The translations under genes were made by a program, and so were the position numbers. A stretch of 64,000 nt of DNA from assembly GCA_013400155.1 (NCBI GenBank), contig VXBM01001600.1:62001-126000 (forward strand), in the 5' to 3' direction. This stretch comes from Helopsaltes ochotensis (taxonomy: Eukaryota > Chordata > Aves > Passeriformes > Locustellidae). The notes below the pieces were generated by a model, which was not told the origin of the DNA, made no database searches, and saw only the letters and a program-made list of their open reading frames with translations. Positions 1 through 12,478 of the stretch are shown here, piece by piece; within the stretch, counting starts at the first letter, position 1; every line of letters starts with the position of its first letter.

Positions 1-568
1 TCCCTCTTCCTTTCCTGCATACCCAACCTCTCCTCCAGAACAGCTGGAATACTCTGGCTCCAGGTCCCAGGCGCCTCAGAAGTGTCAGAGGGTACACACT
101 TACTCGCCCATCTTTACTTGCTGGTCATGTCCTTTGCTTTCTTCCACCAGTCTTAGTGGTGCATTGTCTCCCCCCATAGAAAAACACTCATCTCCTTCTC
201 CAAGCCTTTTGCACTCACCCTCTAAATCAGATTCACCCGAAACATCTGTTCAGATTAGTGCCTCCTCTCCTACCCCTTCTAACATTTCAAAGCAATGGTC
301 ACTCCCAAGGCCTCACTCTACCCCACTGGTTCCACAAACTGGTAATATTAATTCCCATCCACTGCGATTTAATTCTTCATTGGTGGAAGCAAATTTTAGA
401 TCTAAGTCCTCCTCTCTGAGACCTGAGCATTTTCCCACCTCATCAGTGTTAAAGTGCAGATCTCCCATCTCAGACAAGTTACCAGGCACACTGCCATCAA
501 GACCCAGAGAGCTGACTTCACCACAGTCTTTTTCCCTGCCTTCTGACCATGAAAACATCAAACCCAAG
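1..568 (+). CDS. MLIP: MLIP large Ser/Pro-rich exon (5' end outside window)
   Basis: One frame is open from position 2 to a donor after CCCAAG (gtactc follows), about 189 codons with no stop, ending in phase 0 like the next exon. The protein is rich in Ser, Pro and Thr, has no hydrophobic segment or cysteine pattern, and looks intrinsically disordered. From family knowledge, MLIP (also CIP, cardiac ISL1-interacting protein) is a vertebrate heart and skeletal-muscle protein that binds lamin A/C, sits at the nuclear envelope, PML bodies and sarcolemma, and affects Akt/mTOR signalling and cardiac stress adaptation. Its long isoforms contain a large Ser/Pro-rich alternative exon just before the exon beginning QYK. 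I assign this segment to that exon from position, phase and composition, not from residue-by-residue recognition. The reading frame runs off the left edge, so the exon start and upstream exons are not in the window. Confidence 0.85.
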
Positions 569-3500
569 GTACTCTTGGTGCATGTTTATTTTATAACAGT
601 TCTTTGTCCCTGTAGGAAAAAAAAAAAATCACATCCATATTGCAGAATATTAGTAAAATAAATGGGATGCGGAAAAAATGTGGAAAAGGAACAGGTTTTG
701 TATCAATAGTGAAGATAGTGAAAAGGAAATCCTACCTTTCAAATTGCTAGCACTGTGTTCTGTATTATGGAGAAGATGTTTTAGGAATCCTTTAGCATAG
801 AAAAGAAAGTACTTTATTCTTGAATAATATGATTTACTACTAAAAATGGATTTGTGTCCAGTGGCTCTGATGTACATTTGGTACACATATTTGTGAGGCT
901 CGCCTGTATCAAAAATCAACCTTGAAGCATGTTCTATTCACCCCATTCTAAAGTAAATCCATACGTGTTCCCAGGGAAAGTAATAGAAATGTGGTGATCT
1001 TAGGTGCAGGGCTGAGCAAGAAGCAGTTTAATCTAATTGATATGAACCAGCTGTTCCACTGATAAGTGATTCCCAAGCAGCCCATCCCGCCTGTCCTTCT
1101 CACTTCCCAGGAGGCTTTCCTCACCCCAGCCACCCTGGGACTAGCCCAGAGGCGATAATGAGCTCAGCCTGAGCAAAGACGTTGTAGCCAAGGGCCAGCA
1201 GGGGAAGATGAGGACAGTCTCCTGCTTCTTCCCTTTCTTTTGTACTCCTCTGATCTTGTTGTGCTAGATGGAGGCTGAGGGGGAAAGAAAAGCCAAGCTT
1301 CCTACAGCCCGAACTACTGCAAATAGAAAGTCTCACACCTGGCAGATCAGCCATGCTGCTGCTGTTTGTTATCCACCCAAAGGTGGGAGAGCCATGGCAG
1401 AGTGAGAATCAGCAATGATGGCAATTGCTGCAGGAGGGCTTGGAAACCAGTCACACTGCAGATTTAAAGGTGTATCTCAGAAGGGAAGAGAAGGAGCAAG
1501 TAGGTGAAAACAAGAGGAACTGCTATGCAAAAAAGGAGGAGTTAGTTGCAGAGGGCACCAGAGGTACAGGAGGCTTTCCAACCTGTTTTTTCTTCGCACT
1601 CTGTGCTTCCCTGGTGCTGTGTTCTCTTCCTCTAACTCATATCTGAGCTCTGTCCATCACACAAAGTCTATCATATTTTATTGATTTATTTGCTCACAGC
1701 ACAAAATTACAGCCTGGTCTGCCAGATCAAGTTGTGTCAGTTTTGCTTCTAACAGCTTGGCCATGGCAGGGGTGACATAAAAATGTTAATTGGAAATGAG
1801 AGGTTAAAATCAGCACAAAGTAGCAATTATCATGAATGGTTCTGTTAAAACCCTAACTAGCCAAGAGGAACCATTGTGCCTAGCAGAGCTGTACAGTGTT
1901 GTTACACCCTGTCAGTATTAGTTAATGAAACAAAAAGAGATATGAAATTGTAGAAATTCCAAGAAAAAAGCCCAAACTATAACACATGACCAAGCCTGCA
2001 GATTGCAAAACAGTTGCAGTTCCTGCTAGCTGGTCCATTGAGCACTGTGAGGTCTTTGGCAGTAAGGAAATTCTCCGCTTGTGACAGAGCTATTGCCTGG
2101 GTTTATATTTGCAGAAGTTATTATACTCCTTCTGTCTTTTCTGCTGCCCCTTTTGCTATTAATTCTGCTTTATCATGCAATATGTTGGTACTTTTGAAAC
2201 TGCCCCACCATCCTATGGAGACTGGGAGAGTGTCCACCAGTATAACGGACTTGGACCATTAGTCCAGTGTAATTTTTAATCATGTAGATGAAGCTGACTC
2301 AGCTGGAGATGTGGAAGACCTAAAATATCTAAATCTAGTGCAGGTGGGTGTTCAGTGCAGGAAAGGTCTCTCATGGCTTTAAAATGTGAGTCTGAGACTT
2401 CATCTACTGTTAATAACACTGTCCATTCAACCCCTCTCCTGCTCTCACTTATTTCCATCCCTAGATTATGGTATAGCTCAGTGAACTTTGCTGATGTGTT
2501 AATGGTGGCAGGCTGTTCAGTGACACTCCAGTCTCAAACCTCAGTATATTTCCAGACAAGAAAAGAAAAGTTTTGAGGAGAGACAACTTTAATGTCCTAA
2601 GCAGCATTTAGGTCTCTTTAGTACTAATCAACTCAGCTTTATAAATAGACAAAAAGCATATTGCTTCATCTGACAACTGTTGGCACATGAAAATAATCTT
2701 TTCATGCATGAATGTGCTAAGTGAAAATCGAGGGGAAAAAGACAGCATCTAGAAGTTCTTGCCTTTAGTGTGTATAATTTGGCATGTGTAATTTTTCAAC
2801 CTTAATGTTGCTTCAACAGTCATTGCAGCAACATTAAGACACACATTAAACCAACATCTATTAAATCGGAATTTGGAAATGCACCAATTAATGCAAATCA
2901 AAGGATAACATATTAATTTGTTTAACTGTTTGTTTATGTATATATAAGCATGTGCTTTCCCTTGGTTTATATTTGTTAATGATTTAAAAATGGGAATGTT
3001 TTGCAAAGTGAATATAAACATAAATCCACAAATCAGTGTGAAGTGTCAACTTTGGGCAACCAGAAGAAATAAAACCCTAGACTTTTGAGATAATTTAATA
3101 GTGTCCTCATGGACCTGATATAGCAAAATGGACAGTGAGACAGATAAATACTGCAGGAACAGTTGTTAGAATAACAACTTCTAGCTTTCTGCTTTGAAAA
3201 AACTTTGTAGTGGTTTCATGGAGTATCATTCTTCCACATTATTTGATTTTCCTATTTGAATGTAGCTGAGGAATGCACACAGATCTACCCAAAACAGACT
3301 TTAGCAACATGGAGCTCAACACAGCTGCAAAACCTACCATAAAGCAGGAAAGATTATTCATGAGGAGCTCTATGCCATGATGCTTGATCACCGATTTTAA
3401 GCCTTTATAGCATGGCTAGCAGATTTTGCAGTGCCCCATGGGTGTCTTAGGTGATCATTTGAAAAAAAAAAAACTAGGACATTTTCCCCCAGACTCCCCA

Positions 3501-4097
3501 GACTGACATTTGCCCAAGCTCTGATGTTGGACTTGGTTTGATTTTGGCTGTATGGTGGTGCAAACCAGCAGACCTAACTGTCCACAGCTGTTTAAAATTA
3601 CTGCTAGATTCCTTTGAAGCAGGTTATTAAATGTATTGAGGCATTAAAAATAATTAAAAAAATTAAATAGTGTGTAAAGAAACTTATTTATATAGATGAG
3701 AAACTAAATTAAAGACTTTCCACTCATCTCAAACCCGCAAAAATAGTATGTTGCTCACAGGTCCTACAGTATTTGGAAGTCATGAAGCACATGACAGCAG
3801 TATAGAAACTTCTACATTTTAAGAGTCTGTTATGTCTTTGTTTAGTTCATATAATAGTACAACTAATCTCAAAGTGATCATAGTTCTCTTTTTATGTATG
3901 ATGCACGTTTCATCATATGTAAAAGCCTATGTGCTAGTGAAGACCTTGTATTTCACGTGTTCAATTATACAGTTTTAGTTGGATATCTATTATAATCAAA
4001 TAAGGATACATTTTGTGAATATGCCTATTTTAATATTTGGAATCTTCCAAATTTGGTCTTCCATCTCAGTGATCAGTATTTTATTTTTAGTTTAAAA

Positions 4098-4132
4098 TAA
4101 CTAAACATGGGTTTAGTTATGCATAACTAAAC
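4098..4132. repeat. Perfect 22-bp palindrome with third arm
   Basis: 4111-4132 equals its own reverse complement (centre ATGCAT), and its half-site TAACTAAAC is repeated at 4098-4106. Confidence 0.9.
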
Positions 4133-4997
4133 TTATGCATATAGTTTTTGTGTATGCATAAATATATCTATGGAGCTATCCAGTGTGGCTGTCTAAATGT
4201 TCAAAGGGCAGGATTCAACTCTTATGACTTTTGACATTTGAAAGTTACATATCAAGCACAATTCATGTGATTCTATTACAGCTAGTGGAGAGCATATGGT
4301 GTATTGAGATGATTTTATTTTACGTTTCTATTTGCCTTCTTTGGGATGAGATTAATTCTGTAGAAAATCCTATAATTATAAAAAACATTAGTGTTGACTG
4401 AAGAAACTGAATGGTAGACATCCAAATTAGAAGCACTAAATCTCATATGAATTACTATCCCATGCTCTAAAGCCCCACCCACCAAAAAATAGAAAAAAGT
4501 TCAGTTCCAGCATTTGCATTCATCTGCTTTGTCAAGCTGTTCATTCAATATGATTACTGTGATTACTGACTTCTTGAATGACTCATTCTCCAGTTTCCAA
4601 CTAAGAATGAGTGAAGTCAAAAGCAAACAATATTATGTATAGAAAGAATTAAAAGGTTGTGCCCTACACCATTTCAAGACAGGTGTGTGGATAAATTTAT
4701 TATCTGAGTTAAAATTTTGCCTACTCTGCTGTCATCGAGACCTTTAGTAGATATAAAGAAAATAAAAAGTAAATGATGACCCAAAGTGCAACATGCTGTT
4801 TCAGACTGTTATCTCATAATCACCACTATTTACTGTTGCAGATAATGGTATATTAGAAAACCTGACCTGACTAACAAATAACTTTATTTTTGGCGGACCT
4901 ATCACAGAAATAATCAATCCCTAACTTAAAAGTCTATTGTTGTGTGAATTTATGACTTTTTTGTCAGATTGTTGCCTAAAAGGGAGCAATGTAGCAA

Positions 4998-5001
<4 letters not shown>

Positions 5002-5093
<92 letters not shown>
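5002..5093. repeat. (AAT)n microsatellite
   Basis: About 30 uninterrupted AAT units except for one AGT unit. The poly-Tyr frame on the other strand is an artefact of this repeat. Confidence 0.97.
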
Positions 5094-5954
5094 TAAGAAT
5101 CCTACCTCTTGAACTCCTATAAGTATAGAAAAATCTCATCAATCTTTTAAAAATTACTGAATATATTTGCAAGGAAATTTTTAAAAATGTGGTTTGTGAA
5201 GATTTAAAAATAACTGGGTAAACTAGTGTAGTCTAAAATAGAAATTATTTGGAAATAATAATTTTTAAGATTGATCATAGAGTTTTCATACCCAAACCCA
5301 TACATTTTGTATGATTTAGATTGCCAGTTCTGTTAGCTTGGTTAGAGTCTGAAAGTTCCTATACTTATTTTGTTTTGGTGTTAGAGTTATTTATTCAGGA
5401 GATGAAAAGCTGCATGAAGATTTAAATGATCTATACACTCAAACAAGCAATTCAGCATTTAAGGATCATAATCAGTCTCATGAGAACCAATCACAGAAAT
5501 CCCTCTGATTTCATGGTTCAGGATCACACCACTCAGCAACAATTGTTGAAGTGGATGTACCAACAGAAGTAGCTGTGCACTTTCATACCAAATCATAAGA
5601 AAACTTGAAAAAAACTTACCGCCTCCCATGATATTAATTTAAGGTTAGTAGTCAGCAGAAAGTGGTTAAACTTACTTTGGAAGCTATAAGGTAGAGGGAA
5701 TTTGCTTTGCCCTTCTTCATCCCAAAAAACAAACGTGCATTACTGGACTTTAAAACCTTAAGAGAAACACTAGATTTTTTTTTAAAGAAATAGTTTTTTC
5801 TGGGAAATACGTAAGCACTGTTTTGTTGCAACATGTCTGCAAGATGATTGTAATTGTCTTTCATTCTGTCGTACCTTTCCTCTCTCTTCCATTTCTCTCT
5901 CTCTTTTCTACCCTGTTTTACTTCTCTTCCTGCTTTCTGGTTTTACCCTTTTAG

Positions 5955-6026
5955 CAGTACAAGATCAAGACAAGCTACAAGGCATTTGCAGCAATCCCTA
6001 CAAACACATTGCTTATGGAACAGAAG
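5955..6026 (+). CDS. MLIP: MLIP exon containing KAFAAIPTNTLL
   Basis: This is a 24-codon, phase 0-0 exon with acceptor ttttag and donor AAG|gttagt. Its translation includes SYKAFAAIPTNTLLMEQK, nearly identical to human MLIP as I recall it (SYKAFAAIPTNTLLLEQK), and is the clearest identifier of the gene. An acceptor three bases further in (cag|TAC) would drop the first Gln; human has Gln there, so I use 5955. The segment lies in the conserved central part of the protein, has no known catalytic role, and joins the large exon at the left edge in frame. Confidence 0.95.
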
Positions 6027-6420
6027 GTTAGTGTTTGCTCAAAGATATGGGCATTGCGTTGTATATTTGGGACCATTCAACTTCGTGTACATTTCTGCAG
6101 AGTGTAAATTCCTCAGGATTATAATTCCAGCCATTTTTCAGAGTCAACCACTTTCACTGAAGATCAAAGACTTCCCTAATCTGAATTTCTGAAAAGCAAT
6201 TTACTATAATAAAGGCAAAAAATCCCAGTGTCCTAAAGGAATTGCCTTTTATGGCAACATCTCAAAATCTGTTTTGTTACTGGAAAGTGTTTGAAGCGCT
6301 GCTGTTTTGGGACCTGATAATCAGTAGATCTTGGTCAGGTAATGATTATTGGGCAGCTGTGCTTATACCCGTAAACTTAACATCCCCAAACAGGCAATTT
6401 TGACCAGCTGTCTTGTAAAA

Positions 6421-6444
6421 CCAGGATGGTGAGAACCATCCTGG
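6421..6444 (+). repeat. Perfect 10-bp hairpin with GAGA loop
   Basis: CCAGGATGGT and ACCATCCTGG flank GAGA; as RNA this is a GNRA-type tetraloop. It lies in the MLIP intron. Confidence 0.85.
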
Positions 6445-8141
6445 CCATTGTTCTGACCTCTGTTAACTTCCATTTTTCCATTTTAAGAGCTAGCCAGTGG
6501 GCCAATCATTTTTTGTAGGAGAGGCAGAGAGATTTCCAACCCCAGACCTCAGTGCATTGATTTAGTACCAAAGTCACAGTCAACAAAGTCTGGGCTGTAC
6601 AGTCTCATTTAGCCAATTTATCTTGAAAAGTTAATTGAAAATCTAAGCTTTGCATAAAGGGTTCAAAATACCCATGAATATTTATTTTAAAAATATTTTT
6701 CCCAAATTATTTTTTGCTCGAAAGAATAGCTAAGTTTAACAAAAATTTTCTCTGATATCAATGAGCTAAGTGTCTTGCATGTTTAAAGACATGTTTAATG
6801 CTGCTAACATCCAGTTTGTAGCTGTATCACAAAAAGCTTTCTGCTCAAGACCTAGTTGAGGAACTTAGCCTCTGATTAATTTTTTTAAGCATTCCTGACT
6901 ACATATCTAAATATTTATTCACATATACGGCTCAGTGGATTTCACTAGTAGTTTACAAAGCCTGAAGTTTTTTGTTAGGGTGAACTTAACTGTATACAAA
7001 ATTTGAAGATGATAATTTTTTCCTTGAAATATTACTGATTGTGATCTAGTAATTACCAGTTAAGTGCTATAAATCAGATTCTTTTTCAGAAGAAAAAGAG
7101 ACATTCCTTTCTTTTCCAATGTTCTTTTAATCTTGAATGATTTTTTAATCCTTTGCATAAAACCTGATCCTTCCCTTACTTAAATCTTGAATGCACTAAT
7201 GAAGGTTATGTTTGCTTTAGCTTGCAATGTGGTGCAATAGAAACGGCTCTGTAAAGGAAAATAGCTGATGCAGGAGATTCTACACCCCTACAGAATGTGT
7301 TTTGGGAGGGTTTTGTTTGAGCAGAAAGCCTTAGCGGGTGGAAGAATTTGGTGGACTCCTGAAGTACCACTTCATTGTTGACTACACCTGAAAGGCACTG
7401 TTTGTGCACTCTGAGACTGCACCACTCTGCAATCCGAGCCAGGTAGGTGACTGAGCAGGGTACTCACTCTAAGATCACACTCCTGATGTGAACTAGTGGG
7501 TTTATGTCAGCTGTCTGAGTGCACTTTTTCATAAGAAAATGGATTTCTTTAGATGGTCTTTCTGGTTCTGTCTGAGGCATTGACTCACAACCTGCATGTT
7601 ACTTATCCCCAATACATAAAACTGATTTGTGCAATCTAACACCAGCATGTGTAGAAAAAGTAACAACTCAGAGGATACCTGTGTTTAGATAGACTTTTGG
7701 TTATCCACCGATTTATGGAAAATCGTAGCCTTGGTGTATCCTTCAGCAGTGCAAGCGGTCATGTAGTATTAATAAGAAATCAATTCTCTGCTATAGGATT
7801 TGCCTTCAGGAGAGATTCTTGACTAAGTAACTTTGTAAGTGTATGTTTCAGCATTGCCTGAGTACATGCTTTCTCCCATCTTGGGAATTATTGATTACAA
7901 TCTCCTCTTGATCTGCAGCAGGAGCTAATTGTAGTGCTCCTCAACTAGTCCCGTTGTGTTGGCTGATAAGAGTTTAGAGTATGACTCCTATGAGAAAGCA
8001 TGAAGTAGTCACATGACACACTTGAGCCCCATTTTACCAAGCCCTAATATCCAAGTATTCTCCTCAAAAGTGTTGAACTCACTTGGGTGGGGAAATCATG
8101 ATACATTCTAGCTCAACGACAGTAATTATATTGTTCCCCTT

Positions 8142-9480
8142 TGTAGTGGTTTCACGTTCGCCGAATTTTACTTGCTAAATTTTTGTGTAGTGGTCTAAAT
8201 ATTTCTTTAATGTGGAATAGGATTACAATAAAGGCAAAACAGGCTCAACTTAAAAGATAAAAAAACCCTAGTTAAATTTATTAACACACATAAAAAAGAG
8301 AAACAAAGAAAATATTGAAACTTCTCAAAAACACCACCTTCCTCTATACTAACAGTTTACTTTCTTAGACACAATGTAGAAAATAGAACTCAGAACTCCA
8401 AGTCAGTACCACTTGTAAAATAGTCTTTCATCTAGCCTTAAAGAGAGAAAGTCTCTCATCATTATGGCAACTTCCTACAANNNNNNNNNNNNNNNNNNNN
8501 NNNNNNNNNNNNNNNNNNNNNNNNNNNNNNNNNNNNNNNNNNNNNNNNNNNNNNNNNNNNNNNNNNNNNNNNNNNNNNNNNNNNNNNNNNNNNNNNNNNN
8601 NNNNNNNNNNNNNNNNNNNNNNNNNNNNNNNNNNNNNNNNNNNNNNNNNNNNNNNNNNNNNNNNNNNNNNNNNNNNNNNNNNNNNNNNNNNNNNNNNNNN
8701 NNNNNNNNNNNNNNNNNNNNNNNNNNNNNNNNNNNNNNNNNNNNNNNNNNNNNNNNNNNNNNNNNNNNNNNNNNNNNNNNNNNNNNNNNNNNNNNNNNNN
8801 NNNNNNNNNNNNNNNNNNNNNNNNNNNNNNNNNNNNNNNNNNNNNNNNNNNNNNNNNNNNNNNNNNNNNNNNNNNNNNNNNNNNNNNNNNNNNNNNNNNN
8901 NNNNNNNNNNNNNNNNNNNNNNNNNNNNNNNNNNNNNNNNNNNNNNNNNNNNNNNNNNNNNNNNNNNNNNNNNNNNNNNNNNNNNNNNNNNNNNNNNNNN
9001 NNNNNNNNNNNNNNNNNNNNNNNNNNNNNNNNNNNNNNNNNNNNNNNNNNNNNNNNNNNNNNNNNNNNNNNNNNNNNNNNNNNNNNNNNNNNNNNNNNNN
9101 NNNNNNNNNNNNNNNNNNNNNNNNNNNNNNNNNNNNNNNNNNNNNNNNNNNNNNNNNNNNNNNNNNNNNNNNNNNNNNNNNNNNNNNNNNNNNNNNNNNN
9201 NNNNNNNNNNNNNNNNNNNNNNNNNNNNNNNNNNNNNNNNNNNNNNNNNNNNNNNNNNNNNNNNNNNNNNNNNNNNNNNNNNNNNNNNNNNNNNNNNNNN
9301 NNNNNNNNNNNNNNNNNNNNNNNNNNNNNNNNNNNNNNNNNNNNNNNNNNNNNNNNNNNNNNNNNNNNNNNNNNNNNNCCCCCGAGGTGTAAACCTACAT
9401 CCCATTGGTCAATCTGGCTGTCAATTTTAAAGTAGATCACCAATTAGTTTCTTTTTTACCATCTATGTCAAACCAATACA
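8142..9480 (-). mobile_element. Solo LTR of an endogenous retrovirus (contains assembly gap)
   Basis: The element starts TGTAGTGGTTTCACGTTCGC, the same terminus as the intact LTR at 19267, and ends TATGTCAAACCAATACA, close to that element's TATGTCAAACCATGACA. The left 340 bp also share blocks such as AAAACAGGCT and AATTTATT...CACA. Flanks ccctt (8137-8141) and ccatt (9481-9485) look like a 5-bp target duplication with one mismatch. Most of the interior is N, so internal coding sequence cannot be excluded, but the size suits a solitary LTR. The orientation is inferred from the sister copy. Confidence 0.7.
8481..9378. other. Assembly gap (898 N)
   Basis: This is an unbroken run of N. The open frames spanning it are artefacts. 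By comparison with the LTR at 19267-20687 the missing part corresponds to its interior, which in that copy is a very G/C-rich homopolymer-laden block likely to defeat short-read assembly. Confidence 0.99.
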
Positions 9481-11021
9481 CCATTTTTTGCAAAGTGGTT
9501 TTTATGCAGCATTAAAAAGAGTGAGATTTAGGAAAATAAGATTTTAACTGCATAAGTGATGTTTTATTAACATTAAAATAATTGTTGTATGATTAGAAAT
9601 ACGACATAATTTTAGATGCATTTTTAGTCTAAGGTGGTAAAAAATTTTTTTGTTCTGTGATTAAATTAGAAATGCACATTGTCAGAAGTGAACTTAGTCC
9701 CACTGTGTGAGTAATTATATTACTTAATTTAAGTGATGATGAGAAGTAAAATCAGTCAGAGTTGTGTTGTGAGTGATCTTAGTAACAATTCATCTGCAGT
9801 ATTAATTAGGTCCCATGACAGAAAACTGCCACTCATGTGCCATGTAAGGTGCAATGATTTGTCTTCCTCTGAATTTTCTCTTGGAATCTAATTTTCTTTC
9901 TCAAGTTTTCTTTTATGTTTGGTAGATGCTTTAATTTAAACCGGCATTTTTCAGCTTCTGCTTATGAAACCATTAGGCTGTCATCACCTTAATGTTTTTT
10001 CTAGAACATGTTCCTATCCTCCAGTACTCTTACTCAAAGGGAGTTGTTCAAGTATGTGCCCGTTAGTAGAGAAGAAAAGGCTATATATGCGTATACTTTG
10101 AGAAAGCCAGAAGTGACTTGACCTCATCAAATCTCACTGGTAAACTTCCCAGCTGTTTGAGTTTGTATGAACCTGATGTTTCTCACATCACCTGTTTTCT
10201 ACTCATAAAATGCACTATCTGGGATATCTCTAGGAAGATTGGGCTGTAACTTCCTTCATAGCCAGAAGAACAAAACTTGTTTTTAAGAGACTTACCCTCA
10301 GCATGGTCAGGCTCTGTCAGGGAGCAGCAAGAAGAGGTTGCTCTGCAGAGAGCTGAGATGGCAGCAAGGCTGGCAGGACAATGTCCTCACCAGCAAGCGC
10401 TCCACACTGCCTAAGCAAGGATGGCAGAAATGCTGGTAATGAGTTGGTGATAACCAGGGTCAGTCAGCAGTGCCATCACAGCCACACAAATCCAGAGTTT
10501 TAAGACAGGTCCACAGACTGCGAAACTGAACTCTTCAGCCCAGCAGATGATAGGATCCACTGGCCAGAAGAGGAAGCTGAAAAAGCTTAATATAGGGTTA
10601 AGGCAAAAATTTGACAGAAAGAATTAATTAACCATTAGAAAAAATTGCTGGAGGCTGAAATAGGCTTTTTATCACAAAAATTTAAATATCAAGACAGGAA
10701 AATTCTCTGGCTCCTCATATTACAGATAGTCCAATGGTTTAAAGACATCATGCTAGGTGAGCAATGTCATTCCTTCTGGCCTTATTAACACTGAAACAGT
10801 GAGTCACCCTTCTAGAGACACTCACTCTTGTGTAGGTTCCAAAATTACATGGATGTGGTCACTGTCTAATTTAAAATTCCCTTCTGAATTGGGTATTATT
10901 TAAATAGTAATGTGTCTGTTATTTAGAGGTTGTATTTATCAAATATCTACTACAATGTCTTTCAACCAAAATGGATAGATGAAGAATTTATTTCCAGGAA
11001 CTACAGAAAAATTCATAACTT

Positions 11022-11162
11022 TAAATACCTCATGTTAAGAAAGAAAGGCAATAACTTGTGCAGTTGTAGAGTGATAAAGGACCTCGTTTGTCTGTAATAA
11101 TAACCAAATATGCCAATGTAGGAGCAGCATATGAACTACTTCTTTCTTTCAAGGGCCTTGAG
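11022..11162 (+). repeat. Diverged direct repeat, copy 1
   Basis: Shares AAGAAAGAAAGGCAATAA, TTTGTCTGTAATAA and GGGCCTTG, in order and with matching spacing, with 12339-12478. It is not a repeat family I recognise. Confidence 0.75.
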
Positions 11163-12338
11163 AATAGTCTCTTAAAACAAGTCTAACTTCAGGATTATGT
11201 AAAATTTGAGATGTAACCCAAAAAACTGTTGTACACTTTGGATTTACAAACCAGAAAAGTATTCTCTTAACAATTCAGTTGGTTTTGATCTACAGCAAGG
11301 TCTGTGCAGGGGAATATGGGTTTGCTGTGTTTGTCCAGCTGCACATCCCCTCTACATACTGATTGGGGTGAATTTCTCTTGTCTGAGCATCATTTTGGTG
11401 GAAAGGAAACATGGGCATACAGACTTGGTATTGAAAATGTTCTGCTCAGACTTCTCTCAGCCTGAACTGGGGATGAAATATGGCACACGTGTTACAACCC
11501 AGGGTGATGGAATGTGTCATGAAACAAACCTGCTTCACAGCTGAGGCTGATCCCACAGTTACCAAGTGCTCTGAAAAACACCAGATATGACTGGCTATGG
11601 ATGGAAGAGGTGCAAATGTTGTTTCATCTGGATTGCATTTATGAACTAATTACAAGCAATCAACAATAATTTCAAATCTAAGTAAATGTAGAAAAAGTAA
11701 AACAGTCTTTCCATATTTTGCTACACTTCTTGGAAAACTCCAAAGACCTGGTAATTGTACCCCATTGCCTACAAAACCAGACTGTAGGCAGTGCAGCATA
11801 TCCTCCTTGTGGAAGAAATAATTAGAAAAAGGTATTTTCCTCTGTATGCAGAAGGAACAAGAGGGTATGTTGGGTTTTGGGTTTGTTTGTTGCTTGTTTT
11901 TTCTATGTTTTGTTTTGTTTTGTTTTTTAATGAAAAGGCAGAAATGCAACTGAGGAAATAGGGCAGAATTCAGCTACATTGAAGACCCAGCTTTAAGTTC
12001 TTGTCTTTAGGAAAATCTTAGTTACTGTATTATCAAAAATCCATTACTATACAAACTGACCATGGCAACTGCAAATACAGGTTGCTCCTTGAAATCATAC
12101 AGAAGGAACCTAGAAGCCAGTTTTTCTCACTCTCAGATGATTGACCTAACTGCTGGACAATTGGCTATTATCAGGCCTGTCAAAGCTTTCTGGACATGGA
12201 AAGCATTTCTGACTTTGTTGAGAATATTTTGATAAAAATAGATTTTAATTTTCCCCAAATACATCTGGTGTGCACTTACTAGGTGAATTTCTTGCATCCA
12301 GATTATGCGTTGATATCAGTGTTTCTCAAGGCTAGAGA

Positions 12339-12478
12339 CAAATACTGCATGGTAAGAAAGAAAGGCAATAATTTGTGCAGTTGTAGGACTAAATAAAAGA
12401 CCTAGTTTGTCTGTAATAACAATCAAATGTGCCAATGCAGGATCAGCCCATGAGCTCATTTTTCATGGGCCTTGCAGT
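12339..12478 (+). repeat. Diverged direct repeat, copy 2
   Basis: Partner of 11022-11162, in the same orientation and 1.3 kb away. Similarity looks like roughly four bases in five, so it is an old local duplication or an unrecognised dispersed repeat. Confidence 0.75.

Larger units (their letters stand above)
569..5954 (+). other. MLIP intron
   Basis: No further exon recognised. It holds the AAT microsatellite and the 22-bp palindrome; the rest looks like unique AT-rich sequence. Confidence 0.8.

Noticed and set aside
4921..5172. Minus-strand ORF with a poly-Tyr run
   Set aside because: Translation of the AAT microsatellite.
8428..9443. Three ~320-codon ORFs
   Set aside because: They consist almost entirely of N from the assembly gap.
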